Shown in pieces: positions 33,888 to 42,435 of a stretch of 64,000 nucleotides of DNA. The translations under genes and the position numbers were made by a program. Under the pieces are notes generated by a model, which worked only from the letters and a program-made list of their open reading frames with translations, was not told the DNA's origin and did not search any database. Position 1 is the first letter of the stretch; each line of letters starts with the position of its first letter. Source of the DNA: Pirellulaceae bacterium (GTDB taxonomy: Bacteria; Planctomycetota; Planctomycetia; Pirellulales; Pirellulaceae); contig JANQLU010000129.1 of NCBI GenBank assembly GCA_028280445.1, positions 51,170-115,169 of the forward strand, in the 5' to 3' direction.

Positions 33888-34880
33888 TTACCGACCGTCC
33901 AGTTCATCGATTTTGTCTTTGATTTCGCCTGCCTCGTCGTCCTGACCATTGCGCTCATAAGCCGTCGACAGCGCCACCAAGTAGCCTTTGTTTTTCCAGA
34001 AAGTCAGTTCACAAGCACTTTTGAAATGCTTGATACTCGCCACCATGTCCTCATCAGTTGAGTCAGGTTTTACAAAATAGACGTAACCCAAAGCATATTG
34101 CGTTTCGGCATTTTGGGCATTTTTTTTGATCGCCTTGAGCAAAAATTCCTTTGCCTTTTCAAAATCGCCTTGATTGATGTAAACCGTGCCGATATTTCGA
34201 TAGTAAATTCCTTTTTCAGTTAACTTCAACGCTTGCTCGAAATACCGAATCGCTTTTTTGAATTTTCCTTGTTTCATATACATGGCACCCAAGTTGTTGT
34301 AGCAGGGTGCGTATTTCGGATCGACGTCGACAGCTTTTTGATAATTTTCGAGTGCAGCATCCGTGTCGCCCAGCGCCAACAGCAGATTGCCCCGAATTTT
34401 GTAGCCGCGCGCGAGTCGATCGTTGAGTTTCAGTGCTTGAGAGCAATCCTTGAGCGCTTGCTTGAAATCCCGCTGGGCGCTGGCGCGTGCATGGGCCAAA
34501 TTCAACCAGGCTTCCGCACTGCGCGAGTTTTCTTCGACGTGTTTTTTGTAATGCTTAACGGCATCCTTCATTTTCAACGCATTTTTTTTGTAAATCCAAC
34601 CTTGGCCTTCGACTCCGCGGACCAGTAGTTTATTGCGATCGACCCGGTAAACCACAATCGGTGTCATGATTTGATCCAACGTATATTCCACCATGTTCCC
34701 CTGAATTTTTTTTCCAGGAATTGGAATTATCTGTTGTCCCACCCAGTCGTCCGACTTTGCGTTTGCAGATTTTGTTGCGCCCGTTGCTTGGTTGTCTTGC
34801 GCCGACGATTTTTGGAGCATGAAAAATGTTGATAATGCTGCGATAACGGCGAATACAACGATCGGATTTTGATATCTCAT
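33888..34880 (-). CDS. exported TPR-repeat protein
   Basis: The 330-residue protein has an N-terminal signal or anchor (residues 5-25). A beta-rich segment at 45-100 includes VGQQIIPIPGKKIQGNMVEY. About five TPR units follow from 115 onward, for example AWLNLAHARASAQRDFKQAL, ARGYKIRGNLLLALGDTDAAL and YAPCYNNLGAMYMKQGKFKKA. It should serve as a periplasmic protein-interaction scaffold. The partner is unknown. No enzyme motif is present. Confidence 0.85.
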   Translation of the reverse strand: MRYQNPIVVFAVIAALSTFFMLQKSSAQDNQATGATKSANAKSDDWVGQQIIPIPGKKIQGNMVEYTLDQIMTPIVVYRVDRNKLLVRGVEGQGWIYKKNALKMKDAVKHYKKHVEENSRSAEAWLNLAHARASAQRDFKQALKDCSQALKLNDRLARGYKIRGNLLLALGDTDAALENYQKAVDVDPKYAPCYNNLGAMYMKQGKFKKAIRYFEQALKLTEKGIYYRNIGTVYINQGDFEKAKEFLLKAIKKNAQNAETQYALGYVYFVKPDSTDEDMVASIKHFKSACELTFWKNKGYLVALSTAYERNGQDDEAGEIKDKIDELDGR

Positions 34881-34997
34881 GATTCTTTCGGCGAGCTTCT
34901 TTCGAGAGAGAAATGATCAATTGCAACAGTATATCATTGTTGACAGTTGCGAAGTAGTTTTGACGGGGCGGTTGGGAGAAGGTGTTGGTGGCGAGTT

Positions 34998-35085
34998 GTG
35001 AGCGGCCAGGCGCTCACAGGATTAGGCTCGGCCGCGAGCCTCGCCCTCCCGAAGGAGATCTCCCGAAGCCTCGCCCTCGCGGAGC
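34998..35085. repeat. composite palindromic repeat (type D-like plus type C)
   Basis: GTGAGCGGCCAGGCGCTCAC is joined to AGGATTAGGCTCGGCC and then to type C arms ending CTCGCCCTCCC. This join is the parent of the decayed copy at 11343. The rest of the 34881-35283 gap holds only the terminator at 35088. Confidence 0.75.
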
Positions 35086-35087
35086 AA

Positions 35088-35127
35088 TAAAAAAAGGCCA
35101 AGCCGCTGAAATTTCAACGACCAGGCC
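35088..35127 (-). terminator. imperfect hairpin terminator downstream of argJ
   Basis: On the minus strand GGCCTGGTCG and CGGCTTGGCC pair imperfectly around TTGAAATTTCAG, followed by seven T. It lies about 155 bases after the argJ stop. Confidence 0.5.
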
Positions 35128-35283
35128 CGACACGGGTCAAATAAATACCCAGATATAATCCGATATTGCAGATTAGCTTTGGCTCGAAACACTAGGTGCG
35201 AATTTTGTGAAATTCTAGCGAATTATCTTCGGGTTCCCGGTGGAAGTTCGTTCGTGAGGGTTACGCGGGTTGGAAAACGTTTG

Positions 35284-36486
35284 TCAGGTCGTGTATTCCG
35301 AGTTGAATTCAACGTATTTTGTCGACAAGTCGCTGGTCCAGTGTTGCGCCTCACCTGGGCCTGTCCCCACAACGATCTTTAACCGCGTTTCAACCGACTC
35401 GGTAATCGATCGACTTACTACGTTTTCATCAAAGTCGATGGGGTGCCCGTTTTCGAAAATCGAGTGGCCGTTAATTTCCAAGCGACATTCATCCATTGAA
35501 AAATTCAGTGGAACATTTCCAACAGCCGACATGATTCGTCCCCAATTGGGATCGTTGCCGTAGATCGCGGTTTTGACCAAAGCGCTACTGGCCACGGTTC
35601 GGGCAATCCTGTCCGCTTCCATATCGTCTGCCGTTCCTTGAACCGAGATCGAAATCAAATGCGTTGCTCCTTCGCCATCGGCTGGAATCATTTTGGCAAG
35701 ATCGATACAAATCTCTGTCAGGTTATTTTCAAAAGCAACGATGTCGTCTTGTCCAACCGAGTCCGATTGACCGTTGGCCAGTAAAATAACAGCGTCGTTG
35801 GTACTGGTATGCCCTTCGACACTGATGCAGTTGAATGATTTTTGAACCGCTGAATGTAATACCTGTTGGGCTTGTTCGACATCGAGCGTCATGTCGGTCA
35901 TTACGATACACAGCAAGGTGGCCATTTGAGGCCCGATCATCCCTGCACCTTTGGCACAAGCTGCGATTCGAACGGTTTGCGAAGGCAAATCGATTTTTCG
36001 ACACCTCACTTTGGTAAATTGATCGGTGGTCAAAATCGCTTTGGTTGCCGCGTCAAAATGTTCTGGCGTACTACCCAACTGCGGAACAAGGTCGTGAATT
36101 CCGCTGGAAATTTTTTCGATCGGCAGATGTTTTCCAATGACACCAGTGGACAACGTCAAAACCGAATCGACATCGAGATTCAGGTTGCCTGCCATGTCAG
36201 ACGCCATTTGCAAATTGTCTTGTTCACCACGGTCTCCCGTGCATGCGTTCGCATTGCCCGAGTTGACGACGACAGCCTGGATCCGGCCTGACGGAGTTAG
36301 TTGGTCGTTTCGGTTGATACTGGAGGCCCGCAATTTATTTTGTGTGTACACGGCCGCGGTGGTTGCCGGAGTCTGCGAACAAAAAACAGCCAGATCCATT
36401 TGGCCTGATTCTTTGACGCCACAACAGTGGCCGCCAAACACAAAGTCCAGGGGTAGTTCGTCCGCAGTGAAATTCGTTTCCGACAT
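35284..36486 (-). CDS. argJ: bifunctional glutamate N-acetyltransferase / amino-acid acetyltransferase
   Basis: The 400-residue enzyme recycles acetyl from N-acetylornithine to glutamate in arginine synthesis and may also start the pathway from acetyl-CoA. Family motifs are VVVNSGNANACTG, LTLSTGVIGKHLPIEKI, CAKGAGMIGPQMATLL and the self-cleavage site VEGHTSTNDAV, where the precursor splits before Thr into two chains. The ATG at 36486 leaves a 10-nt gap to argC; a GTG at 36522 would overlap it. It forms an argCJ operon. Confidence 0.95.
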   Translation of the reverse strand: MSETNFTADELPLDFVFGGHCCGVKESGQMDLAVFCSQTPATTAAVYTQNKLRASSINRNDQLTPSGRIQAVVVNSGNANACTGDRGEQDNLQMASDMAGNLNLDVDSVLTLSTGVIGKHLPIEKISSGIHDLVPQLGSTPEHFDAATKAILTTDQFTKVRCRKIDLPSQTVRIAACAKGAGMIGPQMATLLCIVMTDMTLDVEQAQQVLHSAVQKSFNCISVEGHTSTNDAVILLANGQSDSVGQDDIVAFENNLTEICIDLAKMIPADGEGATHLISISVQGTADDMEADRIARTVASSALVKTAIYGNDPNWGRIMSAVGNVPLNFSMDECRLEINGHSIFENGHPIDFDENVVSRSITESVETRLKIVVGTGPGEAQHWTSDLSTKYVEFNSEYTT

Positions 36487-36496
36487 GACGCTCTCG

Positions 36497-37504
36497 TTAG
36501 CAAAGGGCGTGACGCTGGTCACAACCGATCATCAAATTAAAGTTTTGAACCGCCGCTCCGGACGCGCCTTTGATTAAATTGTCGATCGCGCTGACCAATA
36601 CAATGTGTTCGCCCGCTGGCTGACACCACAGATCACAGAAATTTGTATGAGCGACGTTTTTGAGTTGCGGTGATTGCTCGGGAAATCTGACAAATGGCTG
36701 GGAATCGTAGATTTCGCGCCAAGCGGCGTTAATCGAATCAACCGAGTTGCCCGCAGTTGGGTGAACATAGATGGTGGAAAGAATCCCTCGCGTCACGGGA
36801 ATGATATGCGGAACAAATGTAATTTGGGGCTGAACACCTGTCGCACGTTGGATGATTTGTTCCATCTCGGGACCGTGACGATGACTGCCAACGCCATACG
36901 CCCACATACTTTCGTTGCATTCGGGAAAATGGAACGCCAGTTTTTCGGTTCGTCCGGCACCTGACAGCCCGGTTTTTGAATCGACAACAATTGATGTCGT
37001 GTCGATGATTTGGTTTTTGATCAATGGTGCTAACGCCAGAATCGCCGTGGTTGGAAAACAGCCAGGATTGGCAACCAATCGCGATTGTGAGATTTCCGAT
37101 GCAAACCATTCGGGCAAGCCATACGCGGTTTGGCCGACCAATTCAGGTTGCGGGTGGCGAGTTTTGTAAAGTGATTCGTAGGTTTCAACGTCGTTCAGCC
37201 GATAGTCGGCACTCAAGTCAACGATTTTCACGGAATCGTCAAACTGACAAATAAACTCGGCAGACGCGGCATGCGGGAGGCAACAGAAAACAACATCGGC
37301 ATTGTTTGAGATATTTGCGACATCCGCCGCCGAGAATTTCAAATCGTACAATGACTCCAGTGCGGGATGCACCGTGTGCAGGGGAACACCCTCGTATTGT
37401 CGCGACGTGACCACCGTCACCGTTGCAGATTCATGCCGCGCAAGCAACTTCAGAAGTTCCAAAGCGGTATAACCAGTAGCTCCAATAACGGCAACACGAA
37501 CCAT
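36497..37504 (-). CDS. argC: N-acetyl-gamma-glutamyl-phosphate reductase
   Basis: The 335-residue NADPH enzyme reduces N-acetylglutamyl phosphate to the semialdehyde. It has the Rossmann loop VAVIGATGYTALELLKLL, the catalytic Cys in ANPGCFPTTAI (about residue 148), the conserved GLSGAGR loop and HGPEMEQ with the general-acid His. Length and order are normal. It is followed at 10 nt by argJ, giving two consecutive arginine steps in one operon. Confidence 0.96.
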   Translation of the reverse strand: MVRVAVIGATGYTALELLKLLARHESATVTVVTSRQYEGVPLHTVHPALESLYDLKFSAADVANISNNADVVFCCLPHAASAEFICQFDDSVKIVDLSADYRLNDVETYESLYKTRHPQPELVGQTAYGLPEWFASEISQSRLVANPGCFPTTAILALAPLIKNQIIDTTSIVVDSKTGLSGAGRTEKLAFHFPECNESMWAYGVGSHRHGPEMEQIIQRATGVQPQITFVPHIIPVTRGILSTIYVHPTAGNSVDSINAAWREIYDSQPFVRFPEQSPQLKNVAHTNFCDLWCQPAGEHIVLVSAIDNLIKGASGAAVQNFNLMIGCDQRHALC

Positions 37505-37554
37505 TTTATTCTCAAGTCTGAGGCAGAGGGTGATTGGTCGTTATAGCTCAATCG

Positions 37555-40158
37555 TTATTTGTAGACTACCGGTTTTCCGTCAAACGTTGCGACGTCGACG
37601 ATGTGTCCGTCGATTTCAAAGAAGATTCTGGCGTGAATCGCCAGGTTGTGAAACTGCTCGGCTTTGGATGCCACTTTTTTGACACTTTCGTTCACCGAAT
37701 TTGCTGATTGCAACAATTTGGAGAGCTTCGATTTTTCTTCGTCGTGTTTGGTTTTTTCGCCGTATTTGGGCACGTAATTCGCGACTGCCTGATATCGTTG
37801 ATACCAACCGATGTAATTTTTCTGTGATCGATCGACGATATTCTGCAGGCCTTTGAAGCTAAACAGCCGACCGCGGCGGTCGCCAATATCGCTGGCTACT
37901 AAGAATTTGGACTCAATGTAGGATTTGCGTCCCACCTTGAGGTCGATGCGAATCCAGAAAATACGCGATTGGGCCGAAGGTGTGGGGAAAATGAAAATCG
38001 GCTGAGAGACGTTGTTCTGTTTTCTGGACTGCGGAGCAAAAATAACTTTGTTGGCTGTCTGCAATCCAAGACTGGGGTGCGTAAGAATCTCAAATTTCAA
38101 TTCGCGCGGCGGCAAATGGGTCAGTTTCAGCTCTGACTTGTTACTCGATTTGCCTTTGACAATTTGCAAATTACCGATGGTCGCGGGTTGTCGAAGTTTC
38201 AAAAAATGTAATTTGTCACGGACCTCTAATCGCAGCACGCAATTTTGCAAATAACCTGCACTGCGATCCTTGGCCGCCGATGGCAACCACTGAAACATGA
38301 ATTGTTCTTTGGCGCGCCAAAATTTAGCGATTGCGTTTGATTTGGTTTTTCGTTTGACTGAAATTGTCCAAGTTTGATTTTCTGCTCCCGAACCGCGTTT
38401 GGCAGTAAACGTGACGTTTTTTGGCGCGATATGTGGTTTTGTCAACACTTGGAGCCCCATCAAGGAATTCGCAGCGCAAAAAACCGTTCCGATGTTTTGT
38501 GCTTGCGGCTCATCAACAATGGGCCCCAGTTGAATTGCGGGTTGCATTTTTGCAAACGCCGCTGGCGCATTGTTTTTCTTTTTGGCTGGACCAGTCTTCG
38601 CAGTGCCTTTATCGGTCTTACCTTTGGGCTCCGGAGTTTTTCCGCTGCCAGGCTTTATAAACGGATCGCTTTTACCCGAGCCCGGATCTGCCTTTTTGGT
38701 ACTGTCGCCACTTGCAGGTGTATCAGGCTTTTTTGTGTCTCCTGTTTTGTCATTTTTTTCGTTTCCTGCTTTTGGCTGTTTAGCACCATCAGCTTTTTGA
38801 CCGGAACCTTTTTGGCCGCCAGCTGTTTGACCGTCTCCTTTTTTGGGAGTAACGTCTTTTTTTGCTTCCTCTTTTTTTGACGATTGTCCGACCTTGTCCG
38901 GATCGAATTTCTTCACATCAATTTTGGCGTCCGGTAAATGGGAAACAATGCGATTCGGAACCGCTTTTTTGATATTACTGTCGGGCAATTCGTTGTCCGT
39001 CAATTTTTTGTTCGGCTCGCTGCGGTTGAAAAATGCGAAATAAGCTCCAACACTGCTGACGGCCAGCAACAAAATGGCGATGGCAATCGCGCCAATAATG
39101 ATCGGTGTTTTGGATCTCGGAGTTGATTCGACAGGCAACTCTTGTGAATCTGATTTGCTGGCCGATTCTGGGACCGATGATTTTGCCGCCAATGTCGGCA
39201 TGTTCGAATCCGCTGCCGTTTGGTCTAACGATTCGTTGGAATCACTTTCGCCGATTGCAGTGCCAGAATAACGTGGTACCCAATCATCGAGCCGCTTTCG
39301 CAGCCCAGCTACTTGATCCAATTCGTGCTGGCCAATTTTGATAAATTGGTTGAGAATCGTCACCAAATCACGGCGAGCATTTTCACCAGCACTCTGGCGG
39401 GCCAGATCGACAAGCTCAATTCCCGATTTCCCGAAAGCCACCCAATCATCGGTCTCAGATTTTGAGATCACCAACGACGGATCTTGCTCCGAGTTTTCCA
39501 ACTCTTGCACCAACGTCGTCATCGCCACATTGCTGATTTTGATATCCCTTGGGGGATGAAGGACGTAGTTGTCGCGACTGATGAAACCGTGAACGATCTG
39601 GTTTTGGTGAGCATATTCCAACGCGTTGGCGATTTGCGCAAGAAACGTTCCGACCTCGTGGAGTTCCATGGAACGGACGCGGTTGTCATCGGCTAACGTT
39701 CGACCTTCGGAATATTCGACAACCAGATAATATCGTTCCGACTCCTGATCGATGTCGTAAACGTGCAGGATATTTGGGTGGTCCAACTCAGCCGCTTTTT
39801 GCGCGTGTTGCAAAAATTTTGCCAGTGTTTCTTTATTGTTATTCAGACGAGATTGCAATAATTGCAATTCGATTTTGCGATTGAGTTGTTTGTGGATGGC
39901 CAGAAAACGATCACCAAAATCGGAACGTTCCAATCGCTCGAGCAATGTGTATTTGCCGATTTTCAAACGATGGCGACCCGTCAATAAAAATTTCGCTTGC
40001 CAACTGGTCAATAAACCGTCACGAATCAGCGCAATTGCCAGTTCTTTTGCATCACTGGCATCGGTGGCCATTGATTTTGCTTTCGCGAGCTCCGTATCGC
40101 TCAAAACGCCGCTGGCTGCCAAAAGTTTTAGATAGGATGGCGTATCTGGCAAAGACAT
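37555..40158 (-). CDS. transmembrane serine/threonine pseudokinase
   Basis: The 867-residue protein has a kinase-like fold at about 65-300 that lacks catalytic residues. The VAIK lysine is replaced (KIELQLL), HRD becomes HGF at 190-192, and DFG becomes NVA near 210. The usual Asn position (RDN, 195-197) remains. A membrane segment (IIIGAIAIAILLLAVSSVGA) lies at about 352-371. A Lys/Gly/Pro-rich low-complexity linker of about 150 residues and a beta-rich outer domain of about 300 residues follow. Planctomycetes have many membrane kinases; this one is probably a sensor or scaffold. It lies upstream of argC on the same strand. Confidence 0.85.
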   Translation of the reverse strand: MSLPDTPSYLKLLAASGVLSDTELAKAKSMATDASDAKELAIALIRDGLLTSWQAKFLLTGRHRLKIGKYTLLERLERSDFGDRFLAIHKQLNRKIELQLLQSRLNNNKETLAKFLQHAQKAAELDHPNILHVYDIDQESERYYLVVEYSEGRTLADDNRVRSMELHEVGTFLAQIANALEYAHQNQIVHGFISRDNYVLHPPRDIKISNVAMTTLVQELENSEQDPSLVISKSETDDWVAFGKSGIELVDLARQSAGENARRDLVTILNQFIKIGQHELDQVAGLRKRLDDWVPRYSGTAIGESDSNESLDQTAADSNMPTLAAKSSVPESASKSDSQELPVESTPRSKTPIIIGAIAIAILLLAVSSVGAYFAFFNRSEPNKKLTDNELPDSNIKKAVPNRIVSHLPDAKIDVKKFDPDKVGQSSKKEEAKKDVTPKKGDGQTAGGQKGSGQKADGAKQPKAGNEKNDKTGDTKKPDTPASGDSTKKADPGSGKSDPFIKPGSGKTPEPKGKTDKGTAKTGPAKKKNNAPAAFAKMQPAIQLGPIVDEPQAQNIGTVFCAANSLMGLQVLTKPHIAPKNVTFTAKRGSGAENQTWTISVKRKTKSNAIAKFWRAKEQFMFQWLPSAAKDRSAGYLQNCVLRLEVRDKLHFLKLRQPATIGNLQIVKGKSSNKSELKLTHLPPRELKFEILTHPSLGLQTANKVIFAPQSRKQNNVSQPIFIFPTPSAQSRIFWIRIDLKVGRKSYIESKFLVASDIGDRRGRLFSFKGLQNIVDRSQKNYIGWYQRYQAVANYVPKYGEKTKHDEEKSKLSKLLQSANSVNESVKKVASKAEQFHNLAIHARIFFEIDGHIVDVATFDGKPVVYK

Positions 40159-40237
40159 ACGAGTGTCCGTTCCTGTTGGTTTGACGTCGTCCCCTCAATC
40201 TCTATATTCTCGCAGGTTTTGCGGGAAATACAATTGC

Positions 40238-41392
40238 TTACCGCTGATTTGCAGGCCTCGATTGGATCATGCTGTGGTACAGCTGGTGGAGTTGAAATGC
40301 TGCAATTCGTGCATCAAATCGACGAACCGCCATCGATCTCAGGCGTTGTCCAATCTGGTTCCGTTTTCCCCCGCAGGTCACCATGTTGCTGATCGCGCCG
40401 GCGAGTTGGTCGACGCAATCTTTTTCAACCAACGACGCCAAAGATTCCTGTTCGCGATCCGGCTCAACAAATATTTCGGATGTTCCACCAACATTTGTTG
40501 CAATGACAGGCAGACCGGCCGCAGCGGATTCTAACAAAACCCGCCCCAGTGGCTCCTGTCGCGCGGTGTGTACCAGAAAATCAGCGCTGTTCATCGCGCG
40601 ATGAATATCTTTTAGTCTACCGACAAAATGAACGTGGCCGTCCAAAGATTTATTTTTTGCCTGCTCGTGCAAACGTTTTTCAAATTCGATCGACTCTCGT
40701 TTTTCACTATGTCTTTCGCCAGCAATGACAAAATGCAGATTGAGCGATTTCAAAGGCAGTTTTTCAGCCGCCAATAGCAGCGTATCCCAGCCTTTTCGCA
40801 AACCAATCTGACCGATCGAAAGCGCAATTGTGCTGTCATATTCAACACCCAACTGGTCGTGCAAACCGTAATTTTTTTCACGCGGTTGAAACAGTTCGAG
40901 ATCGACACCGTTGTACAAGACGTGAACACGGTTTCGATCCAAACCCGCTCGAACATGAAAATCTGCGGTCGCATTGGAAACCGCGATGATTCGATCCAGT
41001 TGATTGAGGTCGCTCAATGCCGTGCGATTCAATTTGATAATATCGCGCAAATGTCCAATCATCGGGAGTTTGGGAAATTCAGCGGCGACACCGCCAAGCA
41101 TACGACTCATATTGAGACTATTCGCGTGAACCAAATCGTGATCGACTCGAGCAATGATCTTTGCCAATTCGCCACGGATTTCTGCCAATGGTTTTCTTTC
41201 TCGTCGGACAAACAACTCCAGCGGCTCGACATGAACGCCGATGGATTGGAGTCGTTGCGAAAAAGGACTGGGGCAGGGAAGTGCAAAAGTAAATTCCCAA
41301 CCGTGGTTTTGAAGCTGCGGCAGCAATGCAAAAAGTGAATTTTCACCGCCGTTGATAGTGCCGTATTCGCAAAAAACTAAAACGCGATTCAT
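40238..41392 (-). CDS. GT-B glycosyltransferase family 4
   Basis: The 384-residue enzyme has two Rossmann-like halves. The N-terminal half has the acceptor-side GGENSLFALLPQL. The C-terminal half has the donor motifs VLYNGVDLELFQP, ALSIGQIGLRKGWDTLL and the E-x7-E-like stretch EPLGRVLLESAAAGLPVIATNVGGTSEIF. The retaining GT4 pattern is clear, but the sugar and acceptor are unknown; surface polysaccharide or glycolipid is likely. It lies just downstream of korB (11 nt), so it may share the transcript. Confidence 0.9.
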   Translation of the reverse strand: MNRVLVFCEYGTINGGENSLFALLPQLQNHGWEFTFALPCPSPFSQRLQSIGVHVEPLELFVRRERKPLAEIRGELAKIIARVDHDLVHANSLNMSRMLGGVAAEFPKLPMIGHLRDIIKLNRTALSDLNQLDRIIAVSNATADFHVRAGLDRNRVHVLYNGVDLELFQPREKNYGLHDQLGVEYDSTIALSIGQIGLRKGWDTLLLAAEKLPLKSLNLHFVIAGERHSEKRESIEFEKRLHEQAKNKSLDGHVHFVGRLKDIHRAMNSADFLVHTARQEPLGRVLLESAAAGLPVIATNVGGTSEIFVEPDREQESLASLVEKDCVDQLAGAISNMVTCGGKRNQIGQRLRSMAVRRFDARIAAFQLHQLYHSMIQSRPANQR

Positions 41393-41403
41393 ATCTGTCG
41401 ATT

Positions 41404-42420
41404 TTAATCGACCGTCCAGGTATCTCCGCGTGTGAACAAGTCCTGCAGGTTGCCTTCACCGCTACTTTCCACCGCCGCTTCGATTTGATCATTGATCATG
41501 AAATCGTAGGTCGGCCTGTCGACGTCGCGAATCACACCAATCGGTTCAGGAAAACGAGGGTACTGTAATCGAGTCAGCAAAAATGCCGTGGTTGGATCCG
41601 CCACGGTTGGATCATGGACCAGAATTTCGTCCAGTTCACAATCTTTTCCAATCTCAACCACTTGAGGCTGAAAACCGTTCAACCGCAACCCTTTGTTGCC
41701 GTCCTTGCCAAATACCATCGGTTTGCCGGCTTCGAGAACCAAGACATTATCGTCTTTGGTTTCTTTGTCCGTCATATAACTCCACTGTCCGTCATTGAAA
41801 ACGTTACAGTTTTGGTAAACCTCGACAAACGATGTACCGCGATGCTCGGCCGCTTTTTTGAGAGTCTCGCCGAGGTGCTTGATATGAAAATCGACACTTC
41901 GCGCCACGAATGTTGCTTCGGCGGCGATCGCGACGGTCAACGGGCGAAGAGGATGGTCAATCGAACCGGCGGGAGTGCTTTTTGTGATTTTGCCGACGGC
42001 TGACGTGGGCGAATATTGCCCTTTGGTCAAACCATAAATGCTGTTGTTGAACAGAATGATATTGATGTCGATATTACGACGAATCGCGTGGAGCAGATGA
42101 TTGCCACCGATACTCAATCCGTCACCGTCTCCCGTGATCACCCAAACCGACAGATCGGGACGCGTCGATTTCAAACCGGTCGCAAATGCCGGGGCCCGAC
42201 CGTGAATGGAATGCAGGCCGTAGGTATTCATGTAATACGGAAAACGACTGGAACAACCGATTCCAGAGATAAACACCGTTTGCTCGCGCGAAATGCCGAG
42301 GGTCGGCAACATTTTCTTCATTTGCGCAAGAATCGAGTAATCGCCGCAACCGGGACACCAGCGGACATCTTGATCAGAGGCGAAATCGCCAGGTTTCAAT
42401 ACAGGAAGTTCAACACTCAT
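41404..42420 (-). CDS. korB: 2-oxoglutarate:ferredoxin oxidoreductase beta subunit
   Basis: The 338-residue subunit binds thiamine diphosphate and a 4Fe-4S cluster. Cluster cysteines are in RWCPGCGDYS, ISGIGCSSRFPYY and EVYQNCNVFNDG. The ThDP motif is VITGDGDGLSIGGNHLLHAI, followed by ILFNNSIYGLTKGQ with the Mg-binding N-x-I-Y. It works with the alpha-gamma fusion 15 nt upstream to convert 2-oxoglutarate and CoA to succinyl-CoA with reduced ferredoxin. 2-oxoacid choice is by overall similarity, so some uncertainty remains. Confidence 0.92.
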   Translation of the reverse strand: MSVELPVLKPGDFASDQDVRWCPGCGDYSILAQMKKMLPTLGISREQTVFISGIGCSSRFPYYMNTYGLHSIHGRAPAFATGLKSTRPDLSVWVITGDGDGLSIGGNHLLHAIRRNIDINIILFNNSIYGLTKGQYSPTSAVGKITKSTPAGSIDHPLRPLTVAIAAEATFVARSVDFHIKHLGETLKKAAEHRGTSFVEVYQNCNVFNDGQWSYMTDKETKDDNVLVLEAGKPMVFGKDGNKGLRLNGFQPQVVEIGKDCELDEILVHDPTVADPTTAFLLTRLQYPRFPEPIGVIRDVDRPTYDFMINDQIEAAVESSGEGNLQDLFTRGDTWTVD

Positions 42421-42435
42421 GATTTAATCGTTCAA

